Source: Hydractinia symbiolongicarpus (Eukaryota > Cnidaria > Hydrozoa > Anthoathecata > Hydractiniidae). Taken from it: a DNA stretch of 60,000 nucleotides. The notes under the pieces are model-generated. The model was given only the letters and a program-made list of their open reading frames with translations, did not search any database and was not told the DNA's origin. Shown piece after piece: positions 44,281-54,484 of this stretch; the stretch's first letter is position 1, and each line of letters begins with the position of its first letter. A program made the position numbers and the translations under genes. The stretch lies in the NCBI RefSeq assembly GCF_029227915.1, contig NC_079876.1:19904001-19964000 (forward strand), given 5' to 3'.

Positions 44281-45424
44281 TTATATAAAGTAGTTTCTTA
44301 TTTGAGGTGGTGCAATGTCAAAATATTTTTCAGTAATTGAACCATAAACACAAGATCTTGCATTATGAAGTAAGGCACATATTATGTACATTTTTGCAAC
44401 AGCACTCAATCTGATCTTCAAATTTTTTCTAAAGTGTCCCCAAATATCCACTCTACTGAAACACGTGCTTAGCTCATTGCTATGTTCCAGGATAATTGTA
44501 GCGGAGTGATTCGAGCTCCTCTAAACTTATTATTATTATTATTATTACTATTATTTACCCAGGATAGCCTCTTCAGTTCCTATTGGTACTATCAACGAGG
44601 GTCCTGCGAAGGGGGTCCTAGCACATTTAAAGCTCCCATTTGAGCTACGAAAGTCGTGGAAGCACAGCAATCGCTCAACTAGACAACCGCCTAAGATATC
44701 AATCCTATTCTCATGCTGAGCGCTAAGCAAAAAGGATAGATTCACACTTTTATAGTCCTTGGCATGACTCGGCCAGGGTTTGAACCCAAGACCTCCCGCA
44801 CTGGAAGCGAACGCTTTACCACAAGGCTATCAGTCGGTGTCTGAATTTGCACTCTCAGTGGATACGCTGGATCTCCATAAATGCAGAGAACATTTCCAGC
44901 TGGTCCAATTGAGTGCTGTTGTAACAAAGAAAGCACACCAGATCTGGCCAGCATGTAAGCATACTGGAATTTTATGCCGTGGACTTTTTTATGACCGTTA
45001 TACAATTGCCCTTGACCCTCTCCAGGTTTACACACTGACCGGACAGTTCCGTCAATAAATCCCCAACAGTTTTCGAGTGGGGCACCGCTTTGGTGTACTT
45101 GATCAGCGTATATTTGGAGATTTACAGGAGACAACCAGGGTTGATTAAAAGAAGTCAATAAATGATTCCAGTTGTTATAAACATAGTTCATGACATGGTT
45201 AGAAATCATTGATAATTGGGGTACTGGTCTATCAAGTCTGGGTATCATGTCTAAAAACCTACAGGGATATGCATATCTTTTCAGAAGTATACACAAGCCC
45301 TCCATACCAGAAACGTTTAATCCATTATATGCACCAACACATCAGGTATGTCCAAGACTTCTTTTAACGTATAGATATCATCCTTTAAAAATCGAAATTC
45401 AGTTTTGCCTTCATCTTCAGACCC
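44281..45424 (-). pseudogene. PIF/Harbinger transposase (DDE), SINE-interrupted
   Basis: Minus strand: FRFLKDDIYTLKEVLDIPDV, MEGLCILLKRYAYPCRFLDM, IPRLDRPVPQLSMISNHVMN, GFIDGTVRSVCKPG, LYNGHKKVHGIKFQ, LLQQHSIGPAGNVLCIYGDP, then after the SINE VDIWGHFRKNLKIRLSAVAK, MYIICALLHNA and APPQIRNYFI. FIDGT and YGDPAY carry two of the catalytic aspartates. About 25 residues are missing between GIKFQ and MLARSG. A frameshift near 45,320 and the SINE at 44,528-44,838 inactivate it. The stop TAA is at 44283-44281. Confidence 0.85.
44528..44838 (-). repeat. tRNA-derived SINE inside the Harbinger transposase
   Basis: Minus strand: TAGCCTTGTGG (A box) and GGTTCAAACCC (B box), then the body GCCGAGTCATGCCAAGGACT and a tail CCTGGGTAAATAATAGTAAT running into an (AAT)n tract. 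The 3' end of the body matches the SINE at 9.2 kb, so both belong to one family with an AAT-rich tail. Its insertion is later than the transposon. Confidence 0.85.
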
Positions 45425-46465
45425 CATTTTTTACCGGCTTCGTTTTGACCACTCACGCGTAATCGACCAATCACAAGCCTTGGTTTTCACTAATAACCAA
45501 TACAAGTTCTTTGCGACCTCAACATGCCGACGGGGGAACCATGCTACGCTTACGAGGTCCATTTTTGGTTTAAAAGTGATTTTGTGAGGTTTTTAGGGTT
45601 CCTTTCGCTCCTTTTATCTTATAAATACTTTGTGTCTATAGGAATATTTATCTGTCTTTTCACATGTTAGGAAAATTTTTTCATCACTTTTTCTAGCCAT
45701 GTATAAATTTTGAACAAGCCAATTTTAAGTTTTTGGCTAGCTATAAACGTAGATTTCGAGGCAGCATCCTGTTTGAGGCAGCTAGCTATAGCTATCTTTT
45801 TATATTCCTATTCTTTTAAAGTTTTTATTCAGTTTGGTAATATTGTTATTTTCTTTATGTTAAAGTTGTTTCTACCTAGCTAGCTCCTTTTAGCTACCTC
45901 TGGCTTAAAAGTGAATGTAGCCAAATGCATTTTTGCTGCAACACAATTCTTATGCTATATGCAGTTAGGCTACCAATTTTATTACTGCTATGAAAACTTA
46001 TGCTGAAAAATAAAATTGTTGAGTTTTTTTAACTGAACATGATAACGACAGGCGATTTCCTGAATTTTTGGACCGAAGTTGCGATAAAGTTTTTTGAGAA
46101 TAGTGTTACGCCTTTACTCATGTGCAGCACGATTTACCTGTACTAAGTGCTCAGTCCAGTGTTAATGACAAGCTGTTTCTTGTGTTTCTGTTAAACCGAA
46201 GTTGTGATAAAGGTTTTTTTGGAAAAAGGTATTATACCTACATGAATGCGCGACATTGTTTATCTGCACTAAGGTAAACAATGTCGCGCTGACCGGAGTA
46301 ACATTCATTTTTAAACTACCATATGTATACCTGTACTAAAGTGCTCCACTTAAATGTGTGACACAGTTTACGGTTTTTATTGATTGCGCCACATAGTTTT
46401 TAAATGCTGGGTAACACTTTTACAAGTGGCTTACCCCGGCGTGCGACACCGGGTCCCCCGGCTAG
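45425..46465 (+). mobile_element. Non-autonomous Helitron 3, 5' tip lost
   Basis: Begins TTTTTTACCGGCTTCGTTTT, which aligns with position about 41,768 in Helitron 2, so the first 110 bp are missing. It ends with the stem CCCCGGCGTGCGACACCGGG, then TCCCCCGGCTAG, the same terminal hairpin as at 10.7 kb. The body modules are as in Helitrons 1 and 2. Confidence 0.7.
46248..46289. repeat. Perfect 15-bp inverted repeat in Helitron 3
   Basis: GCGCGACATTGTTTA (46248-46262) and its exact complement at 46275-46289, 12-nt loop. The left arm is a normal copy of the GCGACA-GTTTA module found throughout the Helitrons; the right arm is an inverted copy. Confidence 0.95.
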
Positions 46466-46469
46466 AAGT

Positions 46470-47322
46470 ATTTATTAATTGATAGCTATATTGTTTAGGT
46501 TTGTAGAAGCTAGGATTATTTTCTAAAGGTTTTCTTGTGACAAGGATGTAAAAACCAGGCTTTTTAAACGCTCTCTTACCAAAGTAATTCCTTGTCAAAT
46601 AAAGAGTCAATCACAAAAATTCGACGCTGTTTTTCTTGTTAGTCATCGTCCTAATGAATGTTTATATTCAAAACGCAGTTATTTATGTGTGCACCATTAA
46701 CAATGGATTTAAAATTATTAACAATTTCTGTTAACGAAATGGATGTAGCTTTTTTTATACTTTGCAAAGGTCTGACATGCGTTCTTGCTGTCTACCTAAA
46801 ACCGTGTGATATAATTTTAAACTTTCGATATTTTTGTGACCACTTAATTGGGGAAACATGAATTGGATAGACTTCATTGTTAAGAGTTGTAATAGGCGTT
46901 TTTCTAGCGGAGTGATTCGAAATTTCGAATTTACTACAACTTGATTTTTGAATCTATAAGTGTAAGCCCGCTATGTTTCAACGATTCTTCGCTAATGTTT
47001 TTTGTTTAAATTTATAGCTACCATTAGTAATTAACGCTTTTTAGCCAATTAGCGCTGCGGATTTCTCGTATAAACCGGTTGTAAATAGCTACGGTTAATA
47101 ATAAATGACATAAAAGAGGAGAAAATGTGACTGTTGGTATTTTATGAACTATTGTGCGTTTGCAACATCATATTATTTTTATCAATGCAATGTTTCGAGA
47201 ACATAGACGATTTAACGGTAAAACAGAGCGTTTAAAACTAGACTAATTTAGTATATAAACATTCGAAAATTGACGATTTAGAAAGTTTGTAATGAATCAA
47301 AAATGATCATTTAGAAGTTTTC
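46470..47322. other. No recognisable gene
   Basis: AT-rich intergenic DNA right of Helitron 3. The frame at 46,658-46,861 has no motif. Confidence 0.4.
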
Positions 47323-47385
47323 GCGACACAACATTTTGCGACACAACATTTTGCGACACAACATTTTGCGACACAACGTTTTGCG
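47323..47385. repeat. 15-bp tandem repeat, four units
   Basis: GCGACACAACATTTT repeated four times (the last as GCGACACAACGTTTT), ending GCG. Confidence 0.95.
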
Positions 47386-47389
47386 AAAA

Positions 47390-48500
47390 AACAAAAAGCG
47401 CTCAACCACTCATGATTAATTTATGAACAACCACTGGAACTTGTTTTGCAAAGTAGAAAATTCTAAATAACTGTATTTGCTTTGACAGAGTAATATGTTT
47501 CATCAAAAGTCTTGACAAGGTTAATTTTTAAAAGAGACATTACACTTTAACTGTCAGCACTCCACTGGGTTTTTGGTACATGGTACGCCCGCCATAAGTG
47601 TAACAGTTTACCTTGTACTAAGTGCTCATCCCTGCAGACGACGTCAATTCTTCCAACATTAAAATTGGCTATCAAAAACAACAATACCCCATCATTATGA
47701 GAACTTCATTGTGAGTATTACTTCTTACGGGATCTCAATATTTTTTATTTTATGAAAGAAGAAACATGAAAATCTTCAGAAACTTATTTAGAATAGATTA
47801 GAATAGACATAAACAGATTTTGTTCCATCGAAGGATAAATATATACAGCCAGGTTGCCGAGACATTAAATTAACCCTGTACAGCTGTATATTCAAATCCT
47901 AACTATTCATTATTTAGAAAAATTGCAAATACTCAAATGTTGATATGGGCATCTACGTCAAAGTGAAAATTATATATATGGCTAAGTTAGCCCTGGCATG
48001 TGATTGGGTGGTTAAGAACATAAATATAATATAAACATTATCAATATGTGACCATCCCCAATCATCAGACACCAGAAAAGGTATCTAATCTGTAATCTTG
48101 ATTGTAGGTTACCCTCAAAATCTTTTCGTTTTATGTTGAAGCTGAATGGGGCCGTAATTTGTATCATGTGTGTAGGTATATTTCGCATAAAAAAGGTATA
48201 GTTACAAAAGTTTCCATAGACTTATATAATATACGTAACGTTACAATACATATATACATATATAATATACGTAACATATAAATACAATACTACGGATTAA
48301 TTGCAACTTTCCTTACTAAGCCAGGTGACTCGCAGAAGACAAAAGTAGTCTTATCATCGAGAACCTGTTATTTCTACGCAAAGCGTAGTTCCGCGGTGCC
48401 TGTTTGTGAGAAGGTAGCTATTTACTGTTTAACGTTATAAACAAGTTTATTAACAACAAATATATCCTAATCAAAATAGGTATGTATAAATAACAAAAGT
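47390..48500. other. No recognisable gene
   Basis: Includes a Helitron-like scrap near 47,590-47,640 (AGTGTAACAGTTTACCTTGT, then AAGTGCTCATCCCTG). Otherwise AT-rich with ATATACGTAAC-type duplications (48,230-48,270). Confidence 0.4.
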
Positions 48501-48567
48501 ATAAAGAAATTAAAAAAATGAGAATGGAATTAAAATTATTAATTTATGGAAATAAAAAGAATTCAAA

Positions 48568-48915
48568 TTAGAAGAAAGACGTTTCGCTCTCAAATTCAAA
48601 TAAAAGTAGATTTTTCAATTTACATCGAAATATGTTCTCCGAAGTAGATACAAAAATTGACTTCTTAATTTTGTTAAAGCTATTCCAAATGTGTGGGCCG
48701 TGGTACGAAATGGAAAATTGACTGTTTCTAGTTTTCTTAAATGGTTGATAGTAATGACCTGCAGATCTTGTTGTGTATTTGTTATGAGAAATGTGAAAGG
48801 TGTTAGAAAATACTTCGGGTGTGTTATTATTTTTTGCTTTGTACATGAAACAAAGCGTTTGAATGATATTTAGTTGAAATACATTAGTATTGGTCTGGAA
48901 TGGGTCAGCCTATCT
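48568..48915 (-). pseudogene. LINE RT C-terminus, downstream part
   Basis: Minus strand: NVFQLNIIQTLCFMYKAKNN, PEVFSNTFHISHNKYTTRSA, then YHGPHIWNSFNKIKKS and LKNLLLFEFE. This is the standard end block of CR1/L2-like LINEs (fMYK, HNY-x-TR, GP-x-WNS). It continues the segment on the other side of the MITE. The 3' end of the element is left of 48,568. Confidence 0.8.
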
Positions 48916-48919
48916 TTAA

Positions 48920-49671
48920 CCCTATTCGGTCCGGGGTTTTTCGAACATACTATGACCGGGGGGGGGGGGGGGGGTGGATTCCGCCCCCCCCTCAATAACT
49001 TTTCATAGGGTTGTTCAAATTGAATCAAACTTGGCACACTTATAGTACGTCATAAAAGGAACAAAATAGCGCCAAAAAAAATTTGCTTGCGTCAGCACAT
49101 TTTCTGTGACGTCATCAAAAGCTTAAAAATTGTTAAAAATGCCACTATCTGCTTAAAATACAATTCCTTTTGTTCTAGAGCGAATTTTTACATTCTGTTT
49201 GAAGTTTCTGAAAGCTAAACAAAAGTTATTTAACATATCTTCCGGTTTTTACATGGATCGGATGAAAAATTGCCAAAAATTGCCCGAAAATCCGTTTTTT
49301 TTCGATTTTCGGGTAAAATTCGACAAAATCGGGAAATCGGATTAGTCACGTGTTCAAATTATTCCAAATGATTCTTCTTGATGAAACAAACTTGTGTTGC
49401 AAGTTTCAAGTTCTAAGGATAATCCTAACAGGAGTTATTATATTTTCCCCATTATAAGGATTTCATAGAGATTTTTAGGGGTAGTTTCGAGTAATGGCCA
49501 ATATCAAAGCCTCTGAAAGGTATGGGACCTAAAAAATTAGCATGCAGGTACCTAATAGATAAATGTTGAAACTCAGTAAGTATCATAGCCATATAACAAA
49601 GCAATCAGGAGTTATTAAAAAAAAACCGTCAGGGGGGGCGGAATCCGCCCCCCCCCCCGGACCGAATAGGG
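48920..49671. mobile_element. TTAA-flanked MITE copy A, 752 bp, inserted in a LINE
   Basis: CCCTATTCGGTCCGGGG at the left and its perfect reverse complement at the right, flanked by TTAA on both sides (48916-48919, 49672-49675). TTAA duplication with tips beginning CCC is typical of piggyBac-type elements. Each end also has its own G-run/C-run hairpin (G tract, GATTCCGC or GGAATCCGC, C tract). No coding capacity. It interrupts a LINE reading frame exactly at TTAA, so the LINE on both sides proves the insertion. Confidence 0.9.
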
Positions 49672-49675
49672 TTAA

Positions 49676-49811
49676 AGGTGATTGTTCTTGCAGCATGTTT
49701 TTGATAAAGGTAAAGTGACTGTATTTTAGTTTTATTAGTGCTACCCCAAACTATGTTAGCGTAATTATTATGATTATAACTAATATGACTATGTATAAAA
49801 GAGTAATACAA
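49676..49811 (-). pseudogene. LINE RT C-terminus, upstream part
   Basis: Minus strand: LYYSFIHSHISYNHNNYANI, VWGSTNKTKIQSLYLYQKHA, then ARTIT. This is the post-RT block (Y-x(3)-SH-x-SY, WG-x-T) that precedes the piece at 48.57-48.92 kb. The 5' part of this LINE is absent, as is usual for truncated copies. Confidence 0.8.
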
Positions 49812-49814
49812 TTG

Positions 49815-50525
49815 TATTAGAGATTGTCAGAAAGTTACGTGATTTGTAAAAATTTGTAATGGTGAAAAATAGTACCTGTTTACCCCCGGTTAAACTTGCG
49901 CGTGCTGTATTTCACGGAGGCAAGTTGTTTATCAACTGAAAAGAGAAAGCCTAAGCAAAGAAGGCTGTCCTTTTTATGTCTTTTGTATTTTATCAAATTT
50001 AGTCCTAAAAAAGTTACTTCAACTAAAGCATACCAGTGTTTACTTACCACGAGGTTAGTTTAAAGTTTTCATGTTCCATTTATGTGTTCTAATTCCAGAC
50101 CATAGCCATGCTAAAAATATTAATAAGAATAATGAGGATAATGTTTTTCAAAAAAGTTAAAAACATTGAGGCTACAACGAGAAAACACTTTTTGTAGAGA
50201 AGAATTTATATAAACTTGAACTTGAAATTTATATGTTAACGTTATTATAAACCTAACAAAATGTAAATAAAGTTAAATCTATGTTTAAAAGATATATTTG
50301 ATTCTTGAATTCAAAAACGCTGCATTGTTGTCACGCTGGGACATCTATTTTTTATATTTTGTATAAACGTCTGCGGAAAAGGATGGCATGCAAGAGACAG
50401 AACTACCTGATTTTAGTTGACTAAAATTTATGTGTTGCAAATTATGAGATTTAAAATGTTCGTGTAAAATGTAGAAAATATTGAATTGTGTAATTTTACA
50501 TTTTGTGAGAAACTGTTGTTAGGGA
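49815..50525. other. No recognisable gene
   Basis: AT-rich. Nothing found between the LINE tail and the Harbinger element. Confidence 0.4.
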
Positions 50526-50663
50526 ATTTTAGGCCCAGGGGAAATTGATCAACATTCTCGTCAACATTTTGAGCAACATGTTGATACGATTTGCTATACC
50601 GTTCGTCAACATTTTGAGCAACTACATTCTATTGGAACGTGGCCATTCATTCTTATTTTTAAA

Positions 50664-51640
50664 ATGGCGGAAAAGGAAGCTGCAGCATGTTTATTGCTGG
50701 CATTGGTAATAGAAGACGATGAAAAAAGAAAGCGAGACCCTACCAGAAAATGGATTTAAAGAAGGGAAGAGGAAGGACTCTATGCTAACCTCGTCCAGGA
50801 ACTAATGGCTGAGGATACTAGAGCTTATAGAGAAATGATGAGGATGGATTACAACTTATTCAAACACATTTTGATCGAGCTCGTTGATTGAGCTTTATAT
50901 CACACCGCAGAGAACTCTTGTGTTTCTGGACAGCGTGTTGTAACCGCTGCGGAGAGGTTAGTGGTGACGATTCGATTTCTCGCAACGGGTGAAACTTTTA
51001 GCTCTTTAAATCTACAATTTCTTTATCAGAAAAAGCTATATCGTATATTGTCCATTCAGTTTTAAAAGTAATTGTACTTTACATTGGTAAAGAATACATT
51101 ACACTACCCTCGTCTTCTTAGGAATGGTTGCAGATATCCGAAATATTCCTATCGAGATGGAATTCCTAAATAGCCTAGGAGCAATCAATGTTAGACACTT
51201 CCTTCTGATACCGGGTATGCGTATTTCAATTACAAAAAAAATTCTCTATAATTCTGCTGGCTATTGCCGGACCTGATTACGAATGCTTATATGCAGATAT
51301 TGGCAGTAATAGTCGAATGAACGACTCGGGTGTTTGGAATGATTCTCTTAAGTGTAAAAAGATTGAAGGTGAAGATTTGGGAACTTCTGCACCAAAATCA
51401 TTGCTTTTGGATGGATCAAAGTACCTTATGTATTCGTTGGGGATTGCATTTGCTCTAAAAACCTAACCACTATACCCACAAAAAATCTAACAGAGGAGAA
51501 ACGCGTCTACAATTATCGTCACAGTCGTGCTCGTAGGATCTCGCAGAACCTATTTGGTGTTTTTGCTAACAAATGGCGCATTTTTTAACAGCCTTTGAAT
51601 TTCACTCCAGAAACAACATGTGCCTAGTATGCATAACTTT
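50664..51640 (+). pseudogene. Harbinger transposase pseudogene
   Basis: ATG at 50664: MAEKEAAACLLLALVIEDDE, KWI, then after a stop REEEGLYANLVQELMAEDTR, AYREMMRMDYNLFKHILIEL, later SGQRVVTAAERLVVTIRFLA and TG, then PDYECLYADIGSNSRMNDSG, VWNDSLKCKKIEGEDLGTSA, and (shifted) YNYRHSRARRI-like sequence. The order matches HARBI1-like DDE transposases: N-terminal helices, ERL-x-VTLRFLATG, the ADIG-x-N-x(3)-D-x(3)-WN block, and NYR-x-SRARR. Many stops and shifts; dead. Confidence 0.8.
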
Positions 51641-51677
51641 TTACGGAGAAATATCTTTATATCAAATATAACGTCAT

Positions 51678-52331
51678 TTATTTTTTTTCACTGATGAGAC
51701 GTTGCCTTTTGTTGAGGCCTTTTAGCTGGTCTAAAGCGTATAGTGCGAACGGGTCTTTAATCAACGGCCGCTTTGGACTTTTCGGCTTATCCAAAACATA
51801 AATACACTTTGCAATTAGCTTTTGCTTTTGTTCGTTTGGATTCACGCGCTTTTTCTTGATTTCTTTTGGTAAAGATTCAGAAGCTATTGAATCATCTTCT
51901 CTATCACTTCCCTCGTTAATGTCGACGTGTCTGTAAGCTTCATTGTAGCGGTACTCTTTACTGTTTTTCGTACTTGTTCGACAAATTTGATTTTTTGCAT
52001 AAATAAATGCCCATGAGCTCTCGTAAAGTTTATCAACACTTTGGGCACTCTTTCTTTTGTTGTCTTTGGCCATTTCTCGTCCGTACTGTGTTCTTAAAGC
52101 TTTCCATTTGGCTTGAATGATATTAACTTCGATACCCATCTCTTCTTTTATTTCAGAAAAAGCCTTTTCCTTAACATCTCTTTTTGAGTAGCTTCGATCT
52201 GAAATGTCCCGGGGACAGGGTCTTTCTTCGTACAGGTCAATCAGTTTCTTCACTTATTCATCGTTCCATTTAAATTTTTGTTTACCAACAGTGGTAGTTG
52301 CAGGATCAGCTGAAGCAGTGACTTCCGCCAT
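51678..52331 (-). pseudogene. MADF-domain protein of the Harbinger element, single nonsense codon
   Basis: From ATG 52331: MAEVTASADPATTTVGKQKF, KWNDE, stop TAA (52256-52254), then the same frame runs 191 residues: KKLIDLYEERPCPRDISDRS, IIQAKWKALRTQYGREMAKD, SSWAFIYAKNQI, an acidic linker (DINEGSDREDDSIASES), and a basic C-terminus ending DQLKGLNKRQRLISEKK. MADF is a Myb/SANT-related DNA-binding fold, commonly the second gene of Harbinger transposons, where it binds the element ends. If the TAA were a sense codon this would be a complete 217-residue protein, so it is the best-kept gene of the element. Confidence 0.75.
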
Positions 52332-52669
52332 TTTCAAAATGAATATATCTCTATGTTTTGATCTTTTCATGCTAGTCGTGCACACACTCGAATAAAAACA
52401 ATCGGACTCGTGCTAGAACATTCGAATTTGCAATTAAATGATTCGAAAATACTGAAAAATGTTGCCAGAAATGTTGATGGCTGTAGCAAATCGTAGCAAC
52501 ATACAAAACTCATCAACAATGTTGATCAACAATTATTAAAAAGTTAATAAATGTTGATTAACATTTTTTCTTTGTCAACATGTTGACACCCATAACAAAT
52601 CGAGTCAACAAGTTCATCAACAAATGTTGACGGGTAATGTTGCTCAAAAAGTTGCCCAAAATAAAACTG

Positions 52670-53340
52670 GTGTAACTCAATTTTTTTTAAAAAAAAAAAC
52701 ACACTTAGAAGAAGATAGTAGAGCAACCTTAAGTGAAACAATAAAGTAGAAAAAAACATGAATTGGTTGGAGATAAATAAATTTTATGTAAGATTTTATG
52801 TGTAAAGAAAAAATAAACGATTTTTGTTGATTTGGGTTTCGATTTGTTCGGTTAAAATTTCAGATTAAAATATTGCCGTAGAGGGCAATATACCGAAATG
52901 ATAAAAGTTTTATTTGTATTCCTGATCGTGAACCGTTAATTTCTAATATTGTGTAAAACTTTGGGAGGGTTGCTGTATGCCATAGACTGAACAGCTGATT
53001 TTGATATGATGTGTAACAAACTGTAGATTATGGAAATTTGTCACAACCTTGTTTATATGACTTAACAAATATCGGGTTTTTAAATGTCTTTGGTATAACT
53101 TTTTCCCTGGTGTACTTTTGACATGGGCAAATCAAGTAAGTACCTTAAAGCTTACCTCCCACTTCAAAAAAAGTTCATCTTAATCTGTTTATACTATTTG
53201 AGAATTTGTAATTTAAAATTTATTAAGTAAAATTCAAAATAATAAAGCAAATATGAAGCAACATTTACTTGTGTTTACAGCATGCTTCCTCTTTAAAAAC
53301 CGCAATTATGTGTTTAAGTTTTTTTTGGATTAAACCCGGT
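52670..53340. other. No recognisable gene
   Basis: AT-rich spacer between the Harbinger element and the THAP locus. Confidence 0.4.
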
Positions 53341-53500
53341 TTTGACGTCATCTCCCGGACGGCAAAACAGACCCCCTGTAACTGTTGCTGAAATGCGCTT
53401 CAAAACAATCATTCATTAAACGGTAACTTGGATAAAAAAAAAAAAAGTAAATTATTCCAACGAAGTTTAATTTTATTAATAATTAATTAATACTTTTAAA

Positions 53501-54343
53501 ATGTCTACTTTTTGCAACAACAACGATAGAAACAGCGCTGGAAAGCATTCCTTTTTCAGTCTTCCAAAAGACAAGAAACAAAGAGCTGCGTGGATCAAAC
53601 TCGTTAACAGAGCCGATACTCCTCCAAAGCGCGTTTTAATATGCGATGAACACTTTTCACCAGAATGTTTTGATCAACGCTTCGAATTAAAAAGAAAACT
53701 TTTGCAGCCAGGTTTGTGTCTTTCATAAAAACGAGTTTATAGTTTAAAGCTTTATATCATTTATACTACGTTTTTCGTGGTAGGAGAGCAAAGGATGATT
53801 CAACGCAAGTTGTTACCCGGGGCTTTGCCTTCCATATTCCCGTATAAATCACCTACCAATGTGGAAAGACCAGGAGCCGTAAAGCGTAATCGTCTTAGGG
53901 TAATTTCGTATTATTCTAGTCCTTCTTAATTGCGTTATCATATATTCAACCTCTACCCCAATCCAGGTAGCTGTAAAATAATTTTACGATCAAACATTCT
54001 CGCATACAGGCTATCGCAGAGTCGGAAAAGAATCTGCTCAATGACCTACCTTGTCCGTCTGAAAGAAACCAAGAAGACACACTTACTCGCACAGTATCAA
54101 CACAAACAGAACGAGTTTCTAGATCTGATGTGGCCGTACAAGCATATATAACACCTAAGGTTTGACTTGTTTTATTATTTTTTGTATGTTGGATTAAAAG
54201 TGGTTATGCTATTCTTTTTTCATTTTTAGCGCAAAAATTTAAAGATACAGGTCGATCACGGTCCTAAGATATGCTATAAATGCTCAAACTCTTTAAATGT
54301 TGCGGAGCCATCTGTGAGCGATACAAGTCGGGAAAAGCATTAA
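53501..54343 (+). CDS. THAP-domain zinc finger protein, four exons, about 196 residues
   Basis: Exons 53501-53711, 53784-53899, 54010-54159 and 54230-54343 join in phase (591 nt with stop TAA). The N-terminus is a THAP C2CH DNA-binding domain: GKHSFFSLPKDKKQRAAWIK, then ICDEHFSPECF (C48, H51), and in exon 2 KLLPGALPSIFPYK, the ALPSIF version of the AVPTIF motif. Exon 3 is polar and acidic (AIAESEKNLLNDLPCPSERN; TVSTQTERVSRSDVAVQAYI). Exon 4 has ICYKCSNSLN and ends SREKH. Only one Cys (C5) precedes the domain where two are expected, so an upstream exon may supply the first or the finger is imperfect. THAP domains occur in host regulators and in P/Kolobok-type transposases; no transposase domain is seen here. 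Confidence 0.7.
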
Positions 54344-54360
54344 CACGGTTCGCCATGCCA

Positions 54361-54484
54361 TTACTTCCACTTTCTTCGTCGTCCTCATAACAACTTTCCC
54401 AGCTGGAGTCTGAATCACTGCCAGGTTTTGTAGCCTTTTTTACTGGCTGAAATTGAAAACCCACAACATTTTCACTGGAACTCA
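54361..54484 (-). CDS. Possible first exon of an acidic protein, opposite to the THAP gene
   Basis: The ATG at 54484 codes MSSSENVVGFQFQPVKKATK, then DSDSSWESCYEDDEESGS, before a possible donor GAA|GTAATG. Acidic N-termini of this kind (with GFQF/YQFEP) precede cysteine-rich C-terminal domains in some cnidarian transposon-linked proteins, but no such domain was found to the left on minus. Weakly supported. Confidence 0.25.

Larger units (their letters stand above)
43081..45424. mobile_element. PIF/Harbinger transposon with Myb-like partner, damaged
   Basis: The left end reads TTAGAGAGCTTACGAAAGCG followed by GACAACGGCAACGGCAACG. A Myb/SANT-like gene runs right (43268-44225) and a Harbinger transposase runs left (45424-44281). 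This two-gene convergent layout is known for Harbinger elements. The matching right inverted repeat is absent, because the element breaks off where Helitron 3 sequence starts. A SINE sits inside the transposase. Confidence 0.8.
50530..52665. mobile_element. Second PIF/Harbinger-type transposon with MADF partner
   Basis: Both ends carry inverted, subterminal GTTGCTCAAAA / TTTTGAGCAAC and ATGTTGA / TCAACAT motifs in several copies (50,545-50,640 and 52,460-52,660). The outermost ends are GGGGAAATTGATCAACAT at the left and TTGCCCAAAATAAAAC at the right. Inside, a decayed transposase runs right and a nearly intact MADF gene runs left, each starting about 130-330 bp from an end with the same ATGGCGGAA start context. 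Confidence 0.7.

Noticed and set aside
44780-45462. Plus-strand frames across 44.8-45.5 kb
   Set aside because: Antisense to the Harbinger transposase and the SINE.
47323-47385. CRISPR-like array
   Set aside because: Units are contiguous 15-mers with no spacers, in a eukaryotic context.
48958-48975. Poly-G tract as an assembly artefact or gap
   Set aside because: Equivalent G and C runs occur at both ends of both full MITE copies in the expected inverted positions, so they are part of the element, although exact lengths may be unreliable.
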